Assembly: GCF_004331695.1 (NCBI RefSeq)
Contig: NZ_SJSL01000001.1
Span: 1,612,001 to 1,676,000 of the forward strand
Reading direction: 5' to 3'
Length of the DNA stretch: 64,000 bases
DNA from: Pedobacter psychroterrae
GTDB taxonomy: Bacteria > Bacteroidota > Bacteroidia > Sphingobacteriales > Sphingobacteriaceae
The notes beneath the pieces are model-generated. The model was not told the DNA's origin. It did not search any database and saw only the letters and a list, made by a program, of their open reading frames with translations. The position numbers were made by a program, and so were the translations under genes. Below are positions 9,370 to 19,433 of this stretch, piece after piece. Every line of letters begins with the position of its first letter. The first letter of the stretch is position 1.

Positions 9370-11454
9370 ATGAGCGATCCTTTCAATATATACATATTAA
9401 CTGCGCTATTGGGTTGTTTGCTTGCCGGAGTGCTGTTTGCGTGGCTGTTGTACCGCAATACTGTGCATCTGGATAAGAGGCTGCGGTATAGCTTGTTTGC
9501 TTCCAGGGCTGTGGTGGTCGCCCTCATTGCATTTTTATTGTCTTCACCCCTTATCAGAAGTATTTCCTATCAGTTGGAAAAGCCGGTTATTGTAATAGGG
9601 CAGGATAACTCATTATCGGCCGGAAACATATTCCCTGCAGGATTTAATATGGAGCAATATGAGAATGACCTGAAAAGCCTGGCCGACAAGCTATCTGAAA
9701 AATATGAAGTTAAACTCTATAGTTTCAGCGACAGCGTAAAATCAGGCCTGGATTTTAGCCATAAAGGCAAGCTCAGCAATGCTGCTCAGTTCATTAACCA
9801 GTTGAACGATGAACTGTTGAACCGTAATGTTGGTGCAGTAATTCTGGCAACAGACGGCATCTTCAACCGTGGGGGCAGTCCGCTGTACGATATGGATAAG
9901 TTGAATGCCCCAGTATACACCATTGCTCTTGGCGATACAGTGCCTAAAAAAGATGTATTGGTTGTCAATGTAAATTATAATAGCCTGGTGTATCTCGATA
10001 ATGAATTTACCATTGATATCCAGGCGCAGGCTTTTGAGAGCAAAGGGACACATACGCTGCTATCGGTTTTAGAAAATGGAAAGAAAGTATACGAAGAAAG
10101 GATACAGATCACTGCCAATCCCTTTCTGAAGTCTATAACGGTCAAATTAAAAGCGTTAAAACTTGGCCTGCAAAAATACACCATCCAGCTTAGTCCAGTA
10201 CAAGGCGAGATTTCTGAACTAAATAATATTCAGCAGATCTATGTAGAAGTAATAGATACCCGGCAGAAGGTCCTGATTGCAGCCGCAGGCCCTCATCCGG
10301 ATATTGCCGCATTAAAACAGGTGATCTCCTTAAATAAGCATTATGACCTTAAGATAGTGATTGGAGAGGAGCTCGATACGTTAAATCCAAATGACTACGG
10401 GCTGATCATTTTATACCAGCTCCCGGGCTTGCAGTTCAATACCCAGACTTTTATGGGTAAACTGAAACAAAGTACTGCCTCATTGTGGTATATACTGGGT
10501 GCTCAAAGTGACCTGCCTGCATTTAGTAGCAGTCAGACCGGTGTAACTTTTATAGGAAGCAATGGAACCTTGCAGGACGCCTTTAGTTATCCTGACCCTA
10601 ACTTTACGGCCTTTAACCTTGATCTCGCTGCCGCCAAAAAAATTGATGGGTATGACCCGCTTCAGGCCCCATTCGGAAGGGTCATGGTAAATGCAGATGC
10701 TTCAGTTGCATTAAGTCAGCGTATAGGAAAGATCAAAACAGGAAACCCCCAGCTTTTTTTTATTAGTGACAATGGAAGGAAAACTGCTTACCTGATTGGT
10801 GAGGGGTTATGGAGGTGGAAATTGGCGGAGGCTAAAGAAGAAAACCCATCTGATGCGGTCGAGCGTCTGATATCAGGTACGGTTCAGTATCTCTCTGTAA
10901 AAGATGATAAAAGAAAGTTTAAAGCCTATACCACTAAAAGCACTTTTGAAGAAAATGAAAACATTTTGGTCAACGCCGTGCTATACAATGACAGCTATGT
11001 ACCGATAAATACTCCTGATGTTAACATGGAGATTAGAAATGAAGCAGGCAAGATTTATAAATTTTTATTCTCAAGGACCGGTGCTACCTATCAGCTCGAT
11101 GCTGGGATTTTCCCTGCAGGAACGTACAACTATACAGCAAGAACAATTTTAGGGGATAAAGAGCATCTGGCAAAGGGTCTTTTTTATGTAAATGCACTGG
11201 TAGCAGAGTACCAGCAAACAATAGCCAACCATCAACTGCTCAATACTATGTCTGCGCAAACAAATGGTAAAATGTATATGCCAAGAGATCTGAACAAGAT
11301 CTTATCAGCGGTCATCAGCAGTGATGAAATTAAAACTGTCAGCTATGAGCAGCGTAAGTACGAAGAATTGATTAATTTTAAGTGGCTTTTTGCATTGATT
11401 ATCATTTTGCTCAGTTTAGAGTGGTTTTTTCGAAAGCGGAACGGCGAAATTTAA
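9370..11454 (+). CDS. Large membrane protein with vWA-like periplasmic region, function unknown
   Basis: 694-aa protein. Two membrane segments lie near the N-terminus (about residues 9-28 and 40-58) and one near the C-terminus (about 670-688), followed by a short basic tail. Just after the second segment comes VIVIGQDNSLS, like the metal-site strand of von Willebrand A domains (DxSxS-type, here DNSLS), then AVILATDGIFNRGGSP, which resembles the vWA second motif. The rest looks like beta-sandwich sequence. The topology suggests a large domain outside the cytoplasmic membrane. It resembles uncharacterised vWA/BatA-like proteins of Bacteroidota; I do not recognise a specific function. The stop is 11 bp before the TRIC/UPF0126 gene, so they may be coexpressed. 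Confidence 0.7.
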   Translation: MSDPFNIYILTALLGCLLAGVLFAWLLYRNTVHLDKRLRYSLFASRAVVVALIAFLLSSPLIRSISYQLEKPVIVIGQDNSLSAGNIFPAGFNMEQYENDLKSLADKLSEKYEVKLYSFSDSVKSGLDFSHKGKLSNAAQFINQLNDELLNRNVGAVILATDGIFNRGGSPLYDMDKLNAPVYTIALGDTVPKKDVLVVNVNYNSLVYLDNEFTIDIQAQAFESKGTHTLLSVLENGKKVYEERIQITANPFLKSITVKLKALKLGLQKYTIQLSPVQGEISELNNIQQIYVEVIDTRQKVLIAAAGPHPDIAALKQVISLNKHYDLKIVIGEELDTLNPNDYGLIILYQLPGLQFNTQTFMGKLKQSTASLWYILGAQSDLPAFSSSQTGVTFIGSNGTLQDAFSYPDPNFTAFNLDLAAAKKIDGYDPLQAPFGRVMVNADASVALSQRIGKIKTGNPQLFFISDNGRKTAYLIGEGLWRWKLAEAKEENPSDAVERLISGTVQYLSVKDDKRKFKAYTTKSTFEENENILVNAVLYNDSYVPINTPDVNMEIRNEAGKIYKFLFSRTGATYQLDAGIFPAGTYNYTARTILGDKEHLAKGLFYVNALVAEYQQTIANHQLLNTMSAQTNGKMYMPRDLNKILSAVISSDEIKTVSYEQRKYEELINFKWLFALIIILLSLEWFFRKRNGEI

Positions 11455-11465
11455 ATACCAGGCAT

Positions 11466-12077
11466 ATGCAGATCAATACGATGGAGGCAATTGAAATATT
11501 AGGGACCATATCCTTTGCCATATCAGGATCCTTTGCTGCCATGCAGAAAAGACTAGATCCATTTGGTGTGCTCATCATTGCCTTTGTTACCTCTGTGGGT
11601 GGAGGAACTGTCCGCGATCTGCTGCTGGGCGATACACCTGTAGCCTGGATGAGAGATGTGAACTATTGCCTGCTGATCCTGCTTACGTCCATAGCCACTA
11701 TCTTTTTTAAAACCCACATCAAGAAATTTAAAGTCACACTTTTTCTTTTTGACTCACTGGGCCTTGGCTTATTTACCATACTGGGGATACAGAAGGGAAT
11801 TGTGTTTGGCCTTAGTCCCGGAATTTGTATCGCATTGGGTACCATTACCGGATGCTTCGGAGGGATTATCAGAGATACATTCCTAAATACCATTCCATTG
11901 ATATTTAGAAAAGAGGTTTATGCTACGGTATGTATCATGGGAGGTATACTTTATTTTTCCTTACTGTATTTCAACCTCAAGGAAGACCTGGCAAAAGTGG
12001 TGGTCATCGCATTTATCTTTGCTTTCAGAATTGTTGTGGTAAGGTACAAGCTAACGCTGCCTAAATTTGGTTACTGA
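11466..12077 (+). CDS. Trimeric intracellular cation channel family (UPF0126) membrane protein
   Basis: 203-aa integral membrane protein with about seven hydrophobic segments. It contains the duplicated UPF0126 module: the first copy has SVGGGTVRDLLLGDTPVAW and the second GCFGGIIRDTFLN. The paired Gly-rich motifs followed by RD are the family signature. Bacterial members related to TRIC channels are thought to pass monovalent cations, but a bacterial role is mostly unproven. The start is uncertain between ATGs at 11466 and 11481; both follow the stop of the preceding gene, and longer readings overlap that gene. Followed 38 bp later by the convergent ftsB. Confidence 0.88.
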   Translation: MQINTMEAIEILGTISFAISGSFAAMQKRLDPFGVLIIAFVTSVGGGTVRDLLLGDTPVAWMRDVNYCLLILLTSIATIFFKTHIKKFKVTLFLFDSLGLGLFTILGIQKGIVFGLSPGICIALGTITGCFGGIIRDTFLNTIPLIFRKEVYATVCIMGGILYFSLLYFNLKEDLAKVVVIAFIFAFRIVVVRYKLTLPKFGY

Positions 12078-12115
12078 GTATTATAAGGACAGGCAGCGGG
12101 CCCGGCAGATCAGGT

Positions 12116-12415
12116 CTATTCTTTTGATCTTTCTTCAATGATCACGAAGACATCTTCATTCTCTTTTTTCATGAAGTACTTTTCCCTCGCAAACTTTTCA
12201 GCAGTATTTAAATTGCTGCTCAGTTCACTAAGGTCTTTTTTTACCTGCCCTATTTCCTTAGTATAGAAGTCTTTTTCCTCCTGGAGCTTATTTACCTGAG
12301 ATTTGTACTCATATTGCGCCACAATGTCATTCTTGTCAAAAAACATCATCCATACCACGAATGCCGCCACCGACAGAAAATATTTATTGCGTATAAGTCC
12401 AAGCATACGGTTCAT
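12116..12415 (-). CDS. FtsB/DivIC septum formation initiator family protein
   Basis: 99-aa bitopic membrane protein: short basic N-terminus (NRMLGLIRNKYF), one membrane segment at about residues 12-26, then a coiled coil (about 36-75) and a small C-terminal domain ending FVIIEERSKE. This is the FtsB/DivIC layout; such proteins join the FtsQ-FtsL divisome complex outside the membrane. In many Bacteroidota this gene sits directly downstream of eno. Here eno lies on the same strand but 1.5 kb upstream, with a plus-strand hydrolase gene between them. Confidence 0.85.
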   Translation of the reverse strand: MNRMLGLIRNKYFLSVAAFVVWMMFFDKNDIVAQYEYKSQVNKLQEEKDFYTKEIGQVKKDLSELSSNLNTAEKFAREKYFMKKENEDVFVIIEERSKE

Positions 12416-12471
12416 ACTAACAAATTTAAATAAAAATGCTTAGTTAATTTAAGATTTAGATTTATATCTTT

Positions 12472-12487
12472 ATGAAAACGTTTTCAT
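12472..12487. promoter_or_regulatory. Perfect 16-bp palindrome, LacI-family-like operator before the GH88 gene
   Basis: ATGAAAACGTTTTCAT at 12472-12487 is perfectly palindromic around a central CG, the hallmark of LacI/GalR-type operators. It ends 30 bp before the GH88 start and overlaps a near-match -7 element (TATCTTTA, 12465-12472), so a bound repressor would block transcription. No LacI-family gene is in the window. The site is also about 57 bp upstream of ftsB on the other strand. Confidence 0.65.
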
Positions 12488-12517
12488 TGCATTGAAACTT
12501 TAAATTATATTGAGCAC

Positions 12518-13729
12518 ATGATGATCAAACAAACTACGAAATTCATTTTGGGATTATCCCTGGCAGTTGCCCTAAGTGCCTGCGCACAAAAGAAGCAAGT
12601 GACTAAAGGTAATGCCTTGACTAAAATGGCCGAAAAAGAATTTGCGGATGCTGCAGGTCAGTACAACTTTCTTAAAACCCAGCTCAAACCTAACCAATTT
12701 CCAAAGGCCTATTTCCCTAAGAATGATTCTTTAGCCACTAGTGGTTCAGGATGGTGGTGCAGCGGTTTCTACCCGGGTACTTTGTTGTACCTTAATGAAC
12801 AGACCAAAGATGCAGCGTTAAAGACGGAAGCGGACCGCATACTAAAGGTTCTGGAAAAGGAACAGTACAATAAGACTACCCATGACCTTGGCTTTATGAT
12901 GTTCTGTAGTTTTGGCAATGCCAATAGACTACAGCCAAGTGAATCTTATAAGCAAATTTTAATAAACAGTGCCAAATCATTGTGTACCCGTTTTGATCCA
13001 AAACTTGGCGTTATCAAATCTTGGGATTCAAGAAAACCATCAGATTACCTGGTGATCATTGACAACATGATGAACCTGGAGCTCTTGTTCTGGGCTACAG
13101 AGGTAACTGGCGATTCAAGCTATTATAAGATCGCCGTTACCCATGCAGACAATACGATTAAGAACCATTTCAGGCCTGATTTCAGCTCTTTCCACGTGAT
13201 CAACTATGACAGGAACAATCCAGGTGGTGTTCAGGAGAAAAAAACCGCACAAGGATACTCAGATTCGTCGGCATGGGCGAGAGGACAAGCTTGGGGATTG
13301 TATGGTTTTGTGGTAATGTACAGGGCAACAAAAGATAGAAAGTACTTGGATCAAGCCAATCATATCTCTAATTTCATTTTAAATCATCCGAATTTCCCGA
13401 AAGACAAAATAGCTTATTGGGATTTTAACGCACCAAATATACCTGATGCTTCACGTGACGTTTCAGCAGCAACGATTATGGCTTCTGCATGGCTGGAATT
13501 GGCTGGCTATGCTGAAAAAGATGCAGCACAGAAATACCGTGCTACCGCTAAAGAGATCCTCATAAATTTAGGTACAGATAAGTATAAAGCCAAACCAGGT
13601 ACGAACGGGGGATTTATTCTGACAAACAGTGTTGGGCACCTGCCGGCAAAATCAGAGGTAGATGTAGCGATATCTTATGCTGATTATTATTATATAGAAG
13701 CGTTGGGGAGGTTAAAAAAGGAAAATTAA
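12518..13729 (+). CDS. Glycoside hydrolase family 88 protein (unsaturated glucuronyl hydrolase-like), lipoprotein
   Basis: Predicted to remove the 4,5-unsaturated uronic acid from oligosaccharides made by polysaccharide lyases. The 403-aa protein has a type II signal peptide with lipobox Cys22 (ALSAC), so it should be a periplasmic or outer-membrane lipoprotein. The (alpha/alpha)6-barrel carries WWCSGFYPG and the two aspartates expected at the active site, Asp123 in THDLGFMM and Asp182 in IIDNMMNLELL, then SSAWARGQAWGLYGF and a C-terminal AISYADYYYIEAL block. All motifs are intact. No lyase, SusC/D or other polysaccharide-utilisation genes are adjacent. Probably regulated by the palindrome 30 bp upstream. 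It separates eno from ftsB. Confidence 0.9.
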   Translation: MMIKQTTKFILGLSLAVALSACAQKKQVTKGNALTKMAEKEFADAAGQYNFLKTQLKPNQFPKAYFPKNDSLATSGSGWWCSGFYPGTLLYLNEQTKDAALKTEADRILKVLEKEQYNKTTHDLGFMMFCSFGNANRLQPSESYKQILINSAKSLCTRFDPKLGVIKSWDSRKPSDYLVIIDNMMNLELLFWATEVTGDSSYYKIAVTHADNTIKNHFRPDFSSFHVINYDRNNPGGVQEKKTAQGYSDSSAWARGQAWGLYGFVVMYRATKDRKYLDQANHISNFILNHPNFPKDKIAYWDFNAPNIPDASRDVSAATIMASAWLELAGYAEKDAAQKYRATAKEILINLGTDKYKAKPGTNGGFILTNSVGHLPAKSEVDVAISYADYYYIEALGRLKKEN

Positions 13730-13776
13730 GTGATCTGCCTTCGGGCTGCATTTCTTAAGCTCCCTGAAGGGGGAGC

Positions 13777-13797
13777 AAAGGGCGCTATGCCCTCTTT
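13777..13797 (+). terminator. Hairpins after the GH88 gene
   Basis: AAAGGGC (13777-13783) pairs with GCCCTCTTT (13789-13797, one bulge). A second hairpin, GCTCCC/GGGGAGC, lies just before it at 13759-13776. No strong T-run, so it is weaker than the main terminator at 13867. Confidence 0.45.
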
Positions 13798-13816
13798 CAG
13801 ACACTGAATTTTCTTT

Positions 13817-13850
13817 AAGCAGGGAGGAGAGAAGCAGGGAGGAGAGAAGC
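13817..13850. repeat. Short tandem repeat, 15-bp unit, about 2.3 copies
   Basis: The unit AAGCAGGGAGGAGAG occurs at 13817-13831 and again at 13832-13846, with AAGC starting a third copy, followed by a run of eight G at 13851-13858. Purine-rich and noncoding. Confidence 0.8.
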
Positions 13851-13866
13851 GGGGGGGGTATATAAG

Positions 13867-13904
13867 AAAAAGCCCCGGTGATCATTTGATCGCCGGGGCT
13901 TTTT
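13867..13904. terminator. Strong bidirectional terminator between GH88 and eno
   Basis: A 17-bp stem (13867-13883 with 13888-13904, one G-U pair) around the loop ATTT. It has a run of T on the plus strand and a matching run of A on the other side, so it can serve both convergent genes. Confidence 0.9.
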
Positions 13905-13947
13905 TATTTTTAGAGGAGTTAAGTTTGCCTTTCCTTCTTTAAATTGA

Positions 13948-15264
<1,317 letters not shown>

Positions 15265-15308
15265 TTAAATAGCCTTAGTGTAAAAGGTACAATTACTAAG
15301 GCAGTTTC

Positions 15309-15316
15309 CAAAGTTA
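15309..15316 (-). promoter_or_regulatory. -7 element upstream of eno
   Basis: Read on the minus strand, TAACTTTG is an exact TAnnTTTG. No TTTG lies at the proper distance, so only half of the promoter is supported. Confidence 0.4.
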
Positions 15317-15424
15317 TAATAAATTTTAAATTATAGGGTTTGATCGGCATTTTTTTTAAATGCAGGGTGCTGAATCTTAATGCAAAATCAATCTGGAATT
15401 AACATAAACACTGGGGATTACACA

Positions 15425-16138
15425 TTATTTTATGGCGCCAAAAGCAGCGAAACAAGAGTTTTTGTGCAGTATTTCTGTGCTCCTGAAGCCTACTCTTTTT
15501 AATAGGTCCAATTGATAATTCAAAGACCGGGGTGTGTCTTCATATGCGATATAGTCGAATACTTTCTGACGGTATTCGGGGCCACCCAGCGTTTCAATAT
15601 ATTCAGCGTACTTATCCTCAAAAAGATTGTTGATGAATGGCGAATCATGCGTGATCAGGTCGGAGATCCAAATACTGCCACCCGGTTTTAATGCGCTGTA
15701 TATTTTGCCAAACACCAGTTCCCAATCTGCATCTTCTCTCAAATGATGTAAAGTAGCCGCAGCCAGTACAATGTCGTAGTGTTCATCAGGCAGGTCAAGG
15801 TTGCGCATGTCATCCTGGACAATGGTTATTTTTCCACTGGTTTCCTGTGATATCCTTTCCTTCGCTTTCTGCAGCATTGGCATACTCAGATCGTTCAGTG
15901 TACAATTCATGCCCGGTACTTTGCTTAGCATCTTTAGTGTATAATTTCCTGCCCCACAGCCAATATCCAGCAGCTCCTTTGCCTGTGGATTTATATATCT
16001 CGCCGCTTCAGTACACAATTCCATAGTGAGCGGGGCATCAATAGTCGTCTGCTGTCCGGTGTCAAGGTTCGAAAATCTTTCGACATCGTTGTCAAATCTT
16101 ACTCTAATCTCTTCGTTGGTCGCTTTTGTTGCCTGCAC
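15425..16138 (-). CDS. Class I SAM-dependent methyltransferase
   Basis: 237-aa Rossmann-fold methyltransferase. Motif I is LLDIGCGAGNYTLKML (about residues 57-72), an acidic residue follows at the end of strand 2 (CTLNDLSM), motif post-II is VQDDMRNLDL, and motif IV is IVLAAATLHHL. A GGSIWISDLI block matches motif VI. The substrate is unknown; C-terminal helices give no clear subfamily. It stands alone on the minus strand, between a gene-free spacer of 178 bp before eno and the ABC exporter permease. TATTTTTG on the minus strand (16174-16167) is a possible -7 element 28 bp upstream of the ATG. Confidence 0.85.
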   Translation of the reverse strand: MQATKATNEEIRVRFDNDVERFSNLDTGQQTTIDAPLTMELCTEAARYINPQAKELLDIGCGAGNYTLKMLSKVPGMNCTLNDLSMPMLQKAKERISQETSGKITIVQDDMRNLDLPDEHYDIVLAAATLHHLREDADWELVFGKIYSALKPGGSIWISDLITHDSPFINNLFEDKYAEYIETLGGPEYRQKVFDYIAYEDTPRSLNYQLDLLKRVGFRSTEILHKNSCFAAFGAIK

Positions 16139-16241
16139 TGCTTTAATGTTTTAGTTTTCTTTAATTCAAAAATAGCTGGAATATTACTAAATGAGAAATA
16201 ATCTTTTTACAGATCATAACCATTTAATCTGTCTTTTTGGA

Positions 16242-17333
16242 TTATTCCCATTTGAACACTTTAACCGCTACAGCATAGATGCCGATTCCCCAGATTACCA
16301 TAATCAGGATCTGATATTTTACATCCCACAATCCTGCCCCTTCAAATGCTACCTTTCTCATCGCATCGTTCAAATAAGTCAAGGGCAATGCTCGACTGAT
16401 CGGCTGCAACCATTCCGGAAAAGCATCTATAGAAAAAAAAGTTCCCGATAGTAAAAACTGAGGTAAAGTAATAATATTTGAAATAGGGGGGATGGTACTT
16501 TCGCTTTTGGCTACGCCCGATACTACAAAGCCAAAGCCCATAAATACGATTAGACCTATTACAGAGAGCAATAGCATATTTATTACTGTCACAATGCCGT
16601 GCACCAGCGTGAAATGAAAGAAGTAATGGCCTATCACGATGATAAACACAGCACCAAGTAAGGCAAAGCCGATCCTTGCAATTCCTTCACCAAATACAAT
16701 GCTTGACCTGCGTACCGGAGTCGCAAAGAACCGTTTGATTACCAGGTTTTGCCTCAGGCTAAAAAACACAAACGCCGTCCCGAATACCCCTGTGCTTAAT
16801 AGAGAAAAGCCAAGCTGTCCGGGTAGTATAAAGTCTATTGTGCGGTATATTCTTCCCGTAACAGTGCTTTCATTTAGCTGCGCTACAGATGGTTGCATGT
16901 CTTTCGCATTTAGGCTGTAATACAGGTTGCTAAGCACTGATTTAAGAATGTTACCCTTATCTATTGAAGCGGAGGTGTATTTTATATTAGCAACATAAGC
17001 AGGTCTGCCTGCCTTATTTTTCTGCACATCTATTACTGCGGCGATGTGTCCTTTTTCAAGTTCTTTATGAATTTCTGCTTCACCCTTTCCCTTTACCAGA
17101 TGGATCACATTGTTTTTCTCCAATGACTTAATAATCGGGTTTTGCAGGTCAGAGCCAGGTGCAATCGCCAGGTCAACCTTCACTCCACCACCTCCCAAAA
17201 AGCCAAACACCAGGATAAAGATCAATGGAAATGCAAGGGTAAAAACAACAGCCGAGGGGCTGCGCATGATTGATCGGAAGCTCGCCTTTGCAAGTGCCAG
17301 GGTAGCTTTGGTGTTGTTATATGGTTTGCTCAT
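16242..17333 (-). CDS. ABC-2 type transporter permease
   Basis: 363-aa membrane subunit of an ABC exporter. One hydrophobic segment lies near the N-terminus (about residues 26-46, VVFTLAFPLIFILVFGF), then a soluble loop of about 125 residues outside the membrane, then five closely spaced membrane segments in the C-terminal half with a TIPPISNIITLPQFLLSGTFF block. This is the ABC2_membrane layout of drug, polysaccharide or lipid exporters. It begins 7 bp after the stop of the ATPase gene, so the two form an operon. The substrate cannot be told from sequence. Confidence 0.9.
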   Translation of the reverse strand: MSKPYNNTKATLALAKASFRSIMRSPSAVVFTLAFPLIFILVFGFLGGGGVKVDLAIAPGSDLQNPIIKSLEKNNVIHLVKGKGEAEIHKELEKGHIAAVIDVQKNKAGRPAYVANIKYTSASIDKGNILKSVLSNLYYSLNAKDMQPSVAQLNESTVTGRIYRTIDFILPGQLGFSLLSTGVFGTAFVFFSLRQNLVIKRFFATPVRRSSIVFGEGIARIGFALLGAVFIIVIGHYFFHFTLVHGIVTVINMLLLSVIGLIVFMGFGFVVSGVAKSESTIPPISNIITLPQFLLSGTFFSIDAFPEWLQPISRALPLTYLNDAMRKVAFEGAGLWDVKYQILIMVIWGIGIYAVAVKVFKWE

Positions 17334-17340
17334 GTTCTCA

Positions 17341-18111
17341 TTAATTGTCCTCGCGCCATTCTTTGCCGGTCAGGTTGATGAATACATCTTCCAGATTGGC
17401 TTTCTTAACTTCTTTTTTACGCTCAAATCCAGTACTCACCAGTTTGTCGATCAGATTGTCGGGTGAATCCAGTGCTATGATCGTCCCGCGCTCTACAAAA
17501 GCTACCCGGTCGCACAGTTGCTCGGCCTCATCCATGTAATGTGTAGTGATCACTACAGTAGTGCCATTGTTCCTGATCTCTGTGATCAGGTCCCAAAGGT
17601 TGCGGCGCGCCTGAGGGTCCAGTCCGGTAGTAGGCTCATCCAGAAAAACGATCTTTGGCGAATTGATCAGCGTAGTAGCGATAGAAAAGCGCTGTTTCTG
17701 TCCACCAGACAAAGCTTTGTATTTGGCTTTCGCCTTATCCTGCAGGTTTACCTTTTCCAGCATTTCCATTGGTTTGATGCTTACGCCATATAAGCCCGAG
17801 AACAATTCCATCAGCTCTACAAGGTTCAGATTTGGATAATAACCTGCGGCCTGTAGCTGTACGCCGATGATCTGCTTGATCCTTCCTGCATCTTTGTCGA
17901 CCGAATAACCGTCAACAATCACTTCTCCTGAAGTTTTTAAGCGAAGGGTTTCGATGATCTCTAAAGTAGTGGTTTTGCCGGCTCCGTTTGGCCCCAGAAG
18001 GCCGAATATCTCGTTTTCATAAACATCAAAGCTGAGGCCCTGTACTGCAGTAAAGTCATCGTATTTTTTTACCAGGTTTTTTACACTGATAATGGCATTG
18101 GTTCTATCCAT
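17341..18111 (-). CDS. ABC transporter ATP-binding protein
   Basis: 256-aa ATPase that powers the adjacent ABC-2 permease. Walker A GPNGAGKTT is at 40-48, the ABC signature LSGGQ at 134-138, Walker B IVFLDEP at 154-160, and the switch His lies in VVITTHYMDEAEQL. The sequence is of the DrrA/CcmA type (antibiotic, lipid or multidrug export). The first gene of the pair; its ATG at 18111 lies only 10 bp after a long perfect hairpin (18122-18169), which could control its translation or transcription. The upstream neighbour on the same strand is carA, ending 100 bp earlier. Confidence 0.93.
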   Translation of the reverse strand: MDRTNAIISVKNLVKKYDDFTAVQGLSFDVYENEIFGLLGPNGAGKTTTLEIIETLRLKTSGEVIVDGYSVDKDAGRIKQIIGVQLQAAGYYPNLNLVELMELFSGLYGVSIKPMEMLEKVNLQDKAKAKYKALSGGQKQRFSIATTLINSPKIVFLDEPTTGLDPQARRNLWDLITEIRNNGTTVVITTHYMDEAEQLCDRVAFVERGTIIALDSPDNLIDKLVSTGFERKKEVKKANLEDVFINLTGKEWREDN

Positions 18112-18121
18112 GTTATAAATG

Positions 18122-18169
18122 TAAGAAGGTTTAGATGAATAGAAAAAGCTATTGTACTAAACCTTCTTA
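18122..18169 (-). promoter_or_regulatory. Long hairpin just upstream of the ABC exporter ATPase gene
   Basis: A perfect 13-bp inverted repeat: TAAGAAGGTTTAG at 18122-18134 and CTAAACCTTCTTA at 18157-18169. The loop holds a second 5-bp stem (AATAG/CTATT), separated by a 3 by 3 internal loop, so the whole folds into one 48-nt rod. No T-run follows on the minus strand, so it is not a simple terminator for carA. A repressor operator, a leader structure or an mRNA-stabilising hairpin are the alternatives. Confidence 0.65.
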
Positions 18170-18211
18170 AAATGTCGGTAAGATGATGGTATTAAATGGG
18201 TAAACTGATCG

Positions 18212-19324
18212 TTACCAGGCCAGTTCTCCTTTTATCATGGTGATGAAATCATCAAAAAGGTAACGGGAGTCGTGCGGGCCCGGAGAAGATTCAGGGTGAT
18301 ACTGCACCGAGAATGCCTTTTTGCCTTTCACGCGGATACCCTCTATCGACTGATCATTCAGGTTGATGTGGGTAATCTCTACTTTGTCAGACTTTCTCAC
18401 CTCATCAGGTATTACTCCAAAACCATGATTTTGAGAGGTCACCTCACAGTGATTTTTAATGATATTTTTAACCGGGTGGTTTAGTCCCCTGTGTCCGTTA
18501 AACATTTTCATAGTACCTATGCCATTTGCTTCAGCAAGCAATTGGTGGCCCAGGCAAATTCCGAATAGTGGTTTATCAGCTGCCAATACTTTTTTAACGG
18601 TTTCAATTGCATATGGCATTGCGGCAGGATCGCCGGGACCATTAGAGATGAAATAACCATCAGCACCCCAGGCATCCATTTCTTCAAAAGTAGTTTTAGC
18701 AGGGAAAACCTGAACATAAATATCCCTGTTCTCAAAATTGCGCAGGATATTTTTCTTAATACCCAGGTCCAATGCTGCGATCTTATAGGTAGCATCGGGT
18801 GAGCCATAGAAATAAGGCTCTTTGGTAGAAACCTGAGAGGATAGTTCCAGTCCATCCATAGAAGGTACTTCAGCAAGTTTTGCTTTCAGTTCATCCAGAT
18901 CCGTGATCTCCGATGAAATGATACCGTTCATAGCACCTTTGTTTCTGATATGCCTTACCAAAGAACGGGTATCAATATCAGATATACCTACAATATTTTC
19001 ATTTTGAAAGTAATCCTGTATAGATTCCGAAGCCTCTTTGCGGCTAAAACCGATGTTGTAATTCTTACAGACCAAACCTGCGATTTTTATGCTGTCAGAT
19101 TCAATCTCTTCTTTGTGGATTCCATAATTTCCAATGTGCGCATTGGTAGTCACCATGATCTGACCGAAATAAGAAGGGTCAGTAAAAATTTCCTGGTACC
19201 CTGTCATTCCGGTATTGAAACAGATTTCTCCGGTTGTAGTGCCGATTTTCCCAGCTGCCTTACCATAGTAAACGGTGCCGTCAGCCAGTAACAAGATTGC
19301 AGGTAACTTGATGTAATTAGTCAT
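18212..19324 (-). CDS. carA: Carbamoyl-phosphate synthase small (glutaminase) subunit
   Basis: Releases ammonia from glutamine for CarB to make carbamoyl phosphate for arginine and pyrimidines. The 370-aa protein has an N-terminal CarA-specific domain (1-150) and a class I glutamine amidotransferase domain. The nucleophile is Cys257 in FGICLGHQ; His343 and Glu345 lie in QYHPESSPGP. All three triad residues are present. carB is not in the window: the next gene downstream on this strand is an ABC ATPase. A promoter with good -7 and near-consensus -33 elements lies about 110 bp upstream, leaving a leader of about 100 nt. Confidence 0.97.
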   Translation of the reverse strand: MTNYIKLPAILLLADGTVYYGKAAGKIGTTTGEICFNTGMTGYQEIFTDPSYFGQIMVTTNAHIGNYGIHKEEIESDSIKIAGLVCKNYNIGFSRKEASESIQDYFQNENIVGISDIDTRSLVRHIRNKGAMNGIISSEITDLDELKAKLAEVPSMDGLELSSQVSTKEPYFYGSPDATYKIAALDLGIKKNILRNFENRDIYVQVFPAKTTFEEMDAWGADGYFISNGPGDPAAMPYAIETVKKVLAADKPLFGICLGHQLLAEANGIGTMKMFNGHRGLNHPVKNIIKNHCEVTSQNHGFGVIPDEVRKSDKVEITHINLNDQSIEGIRVKGKKAFSVQYHPESSPGPHDSRYLFDDFITMIKGELAW

Positions 19325-19433
19325 TTTTATGATTAAGAATTATTGGAATAAAAAATGAATGCTGACATGCGACTCTTAGGTCGATTTTGTAGTTAACAAA
19401 TGTGCTGTTAAATAACTCCTTCATTTCGGAGTA

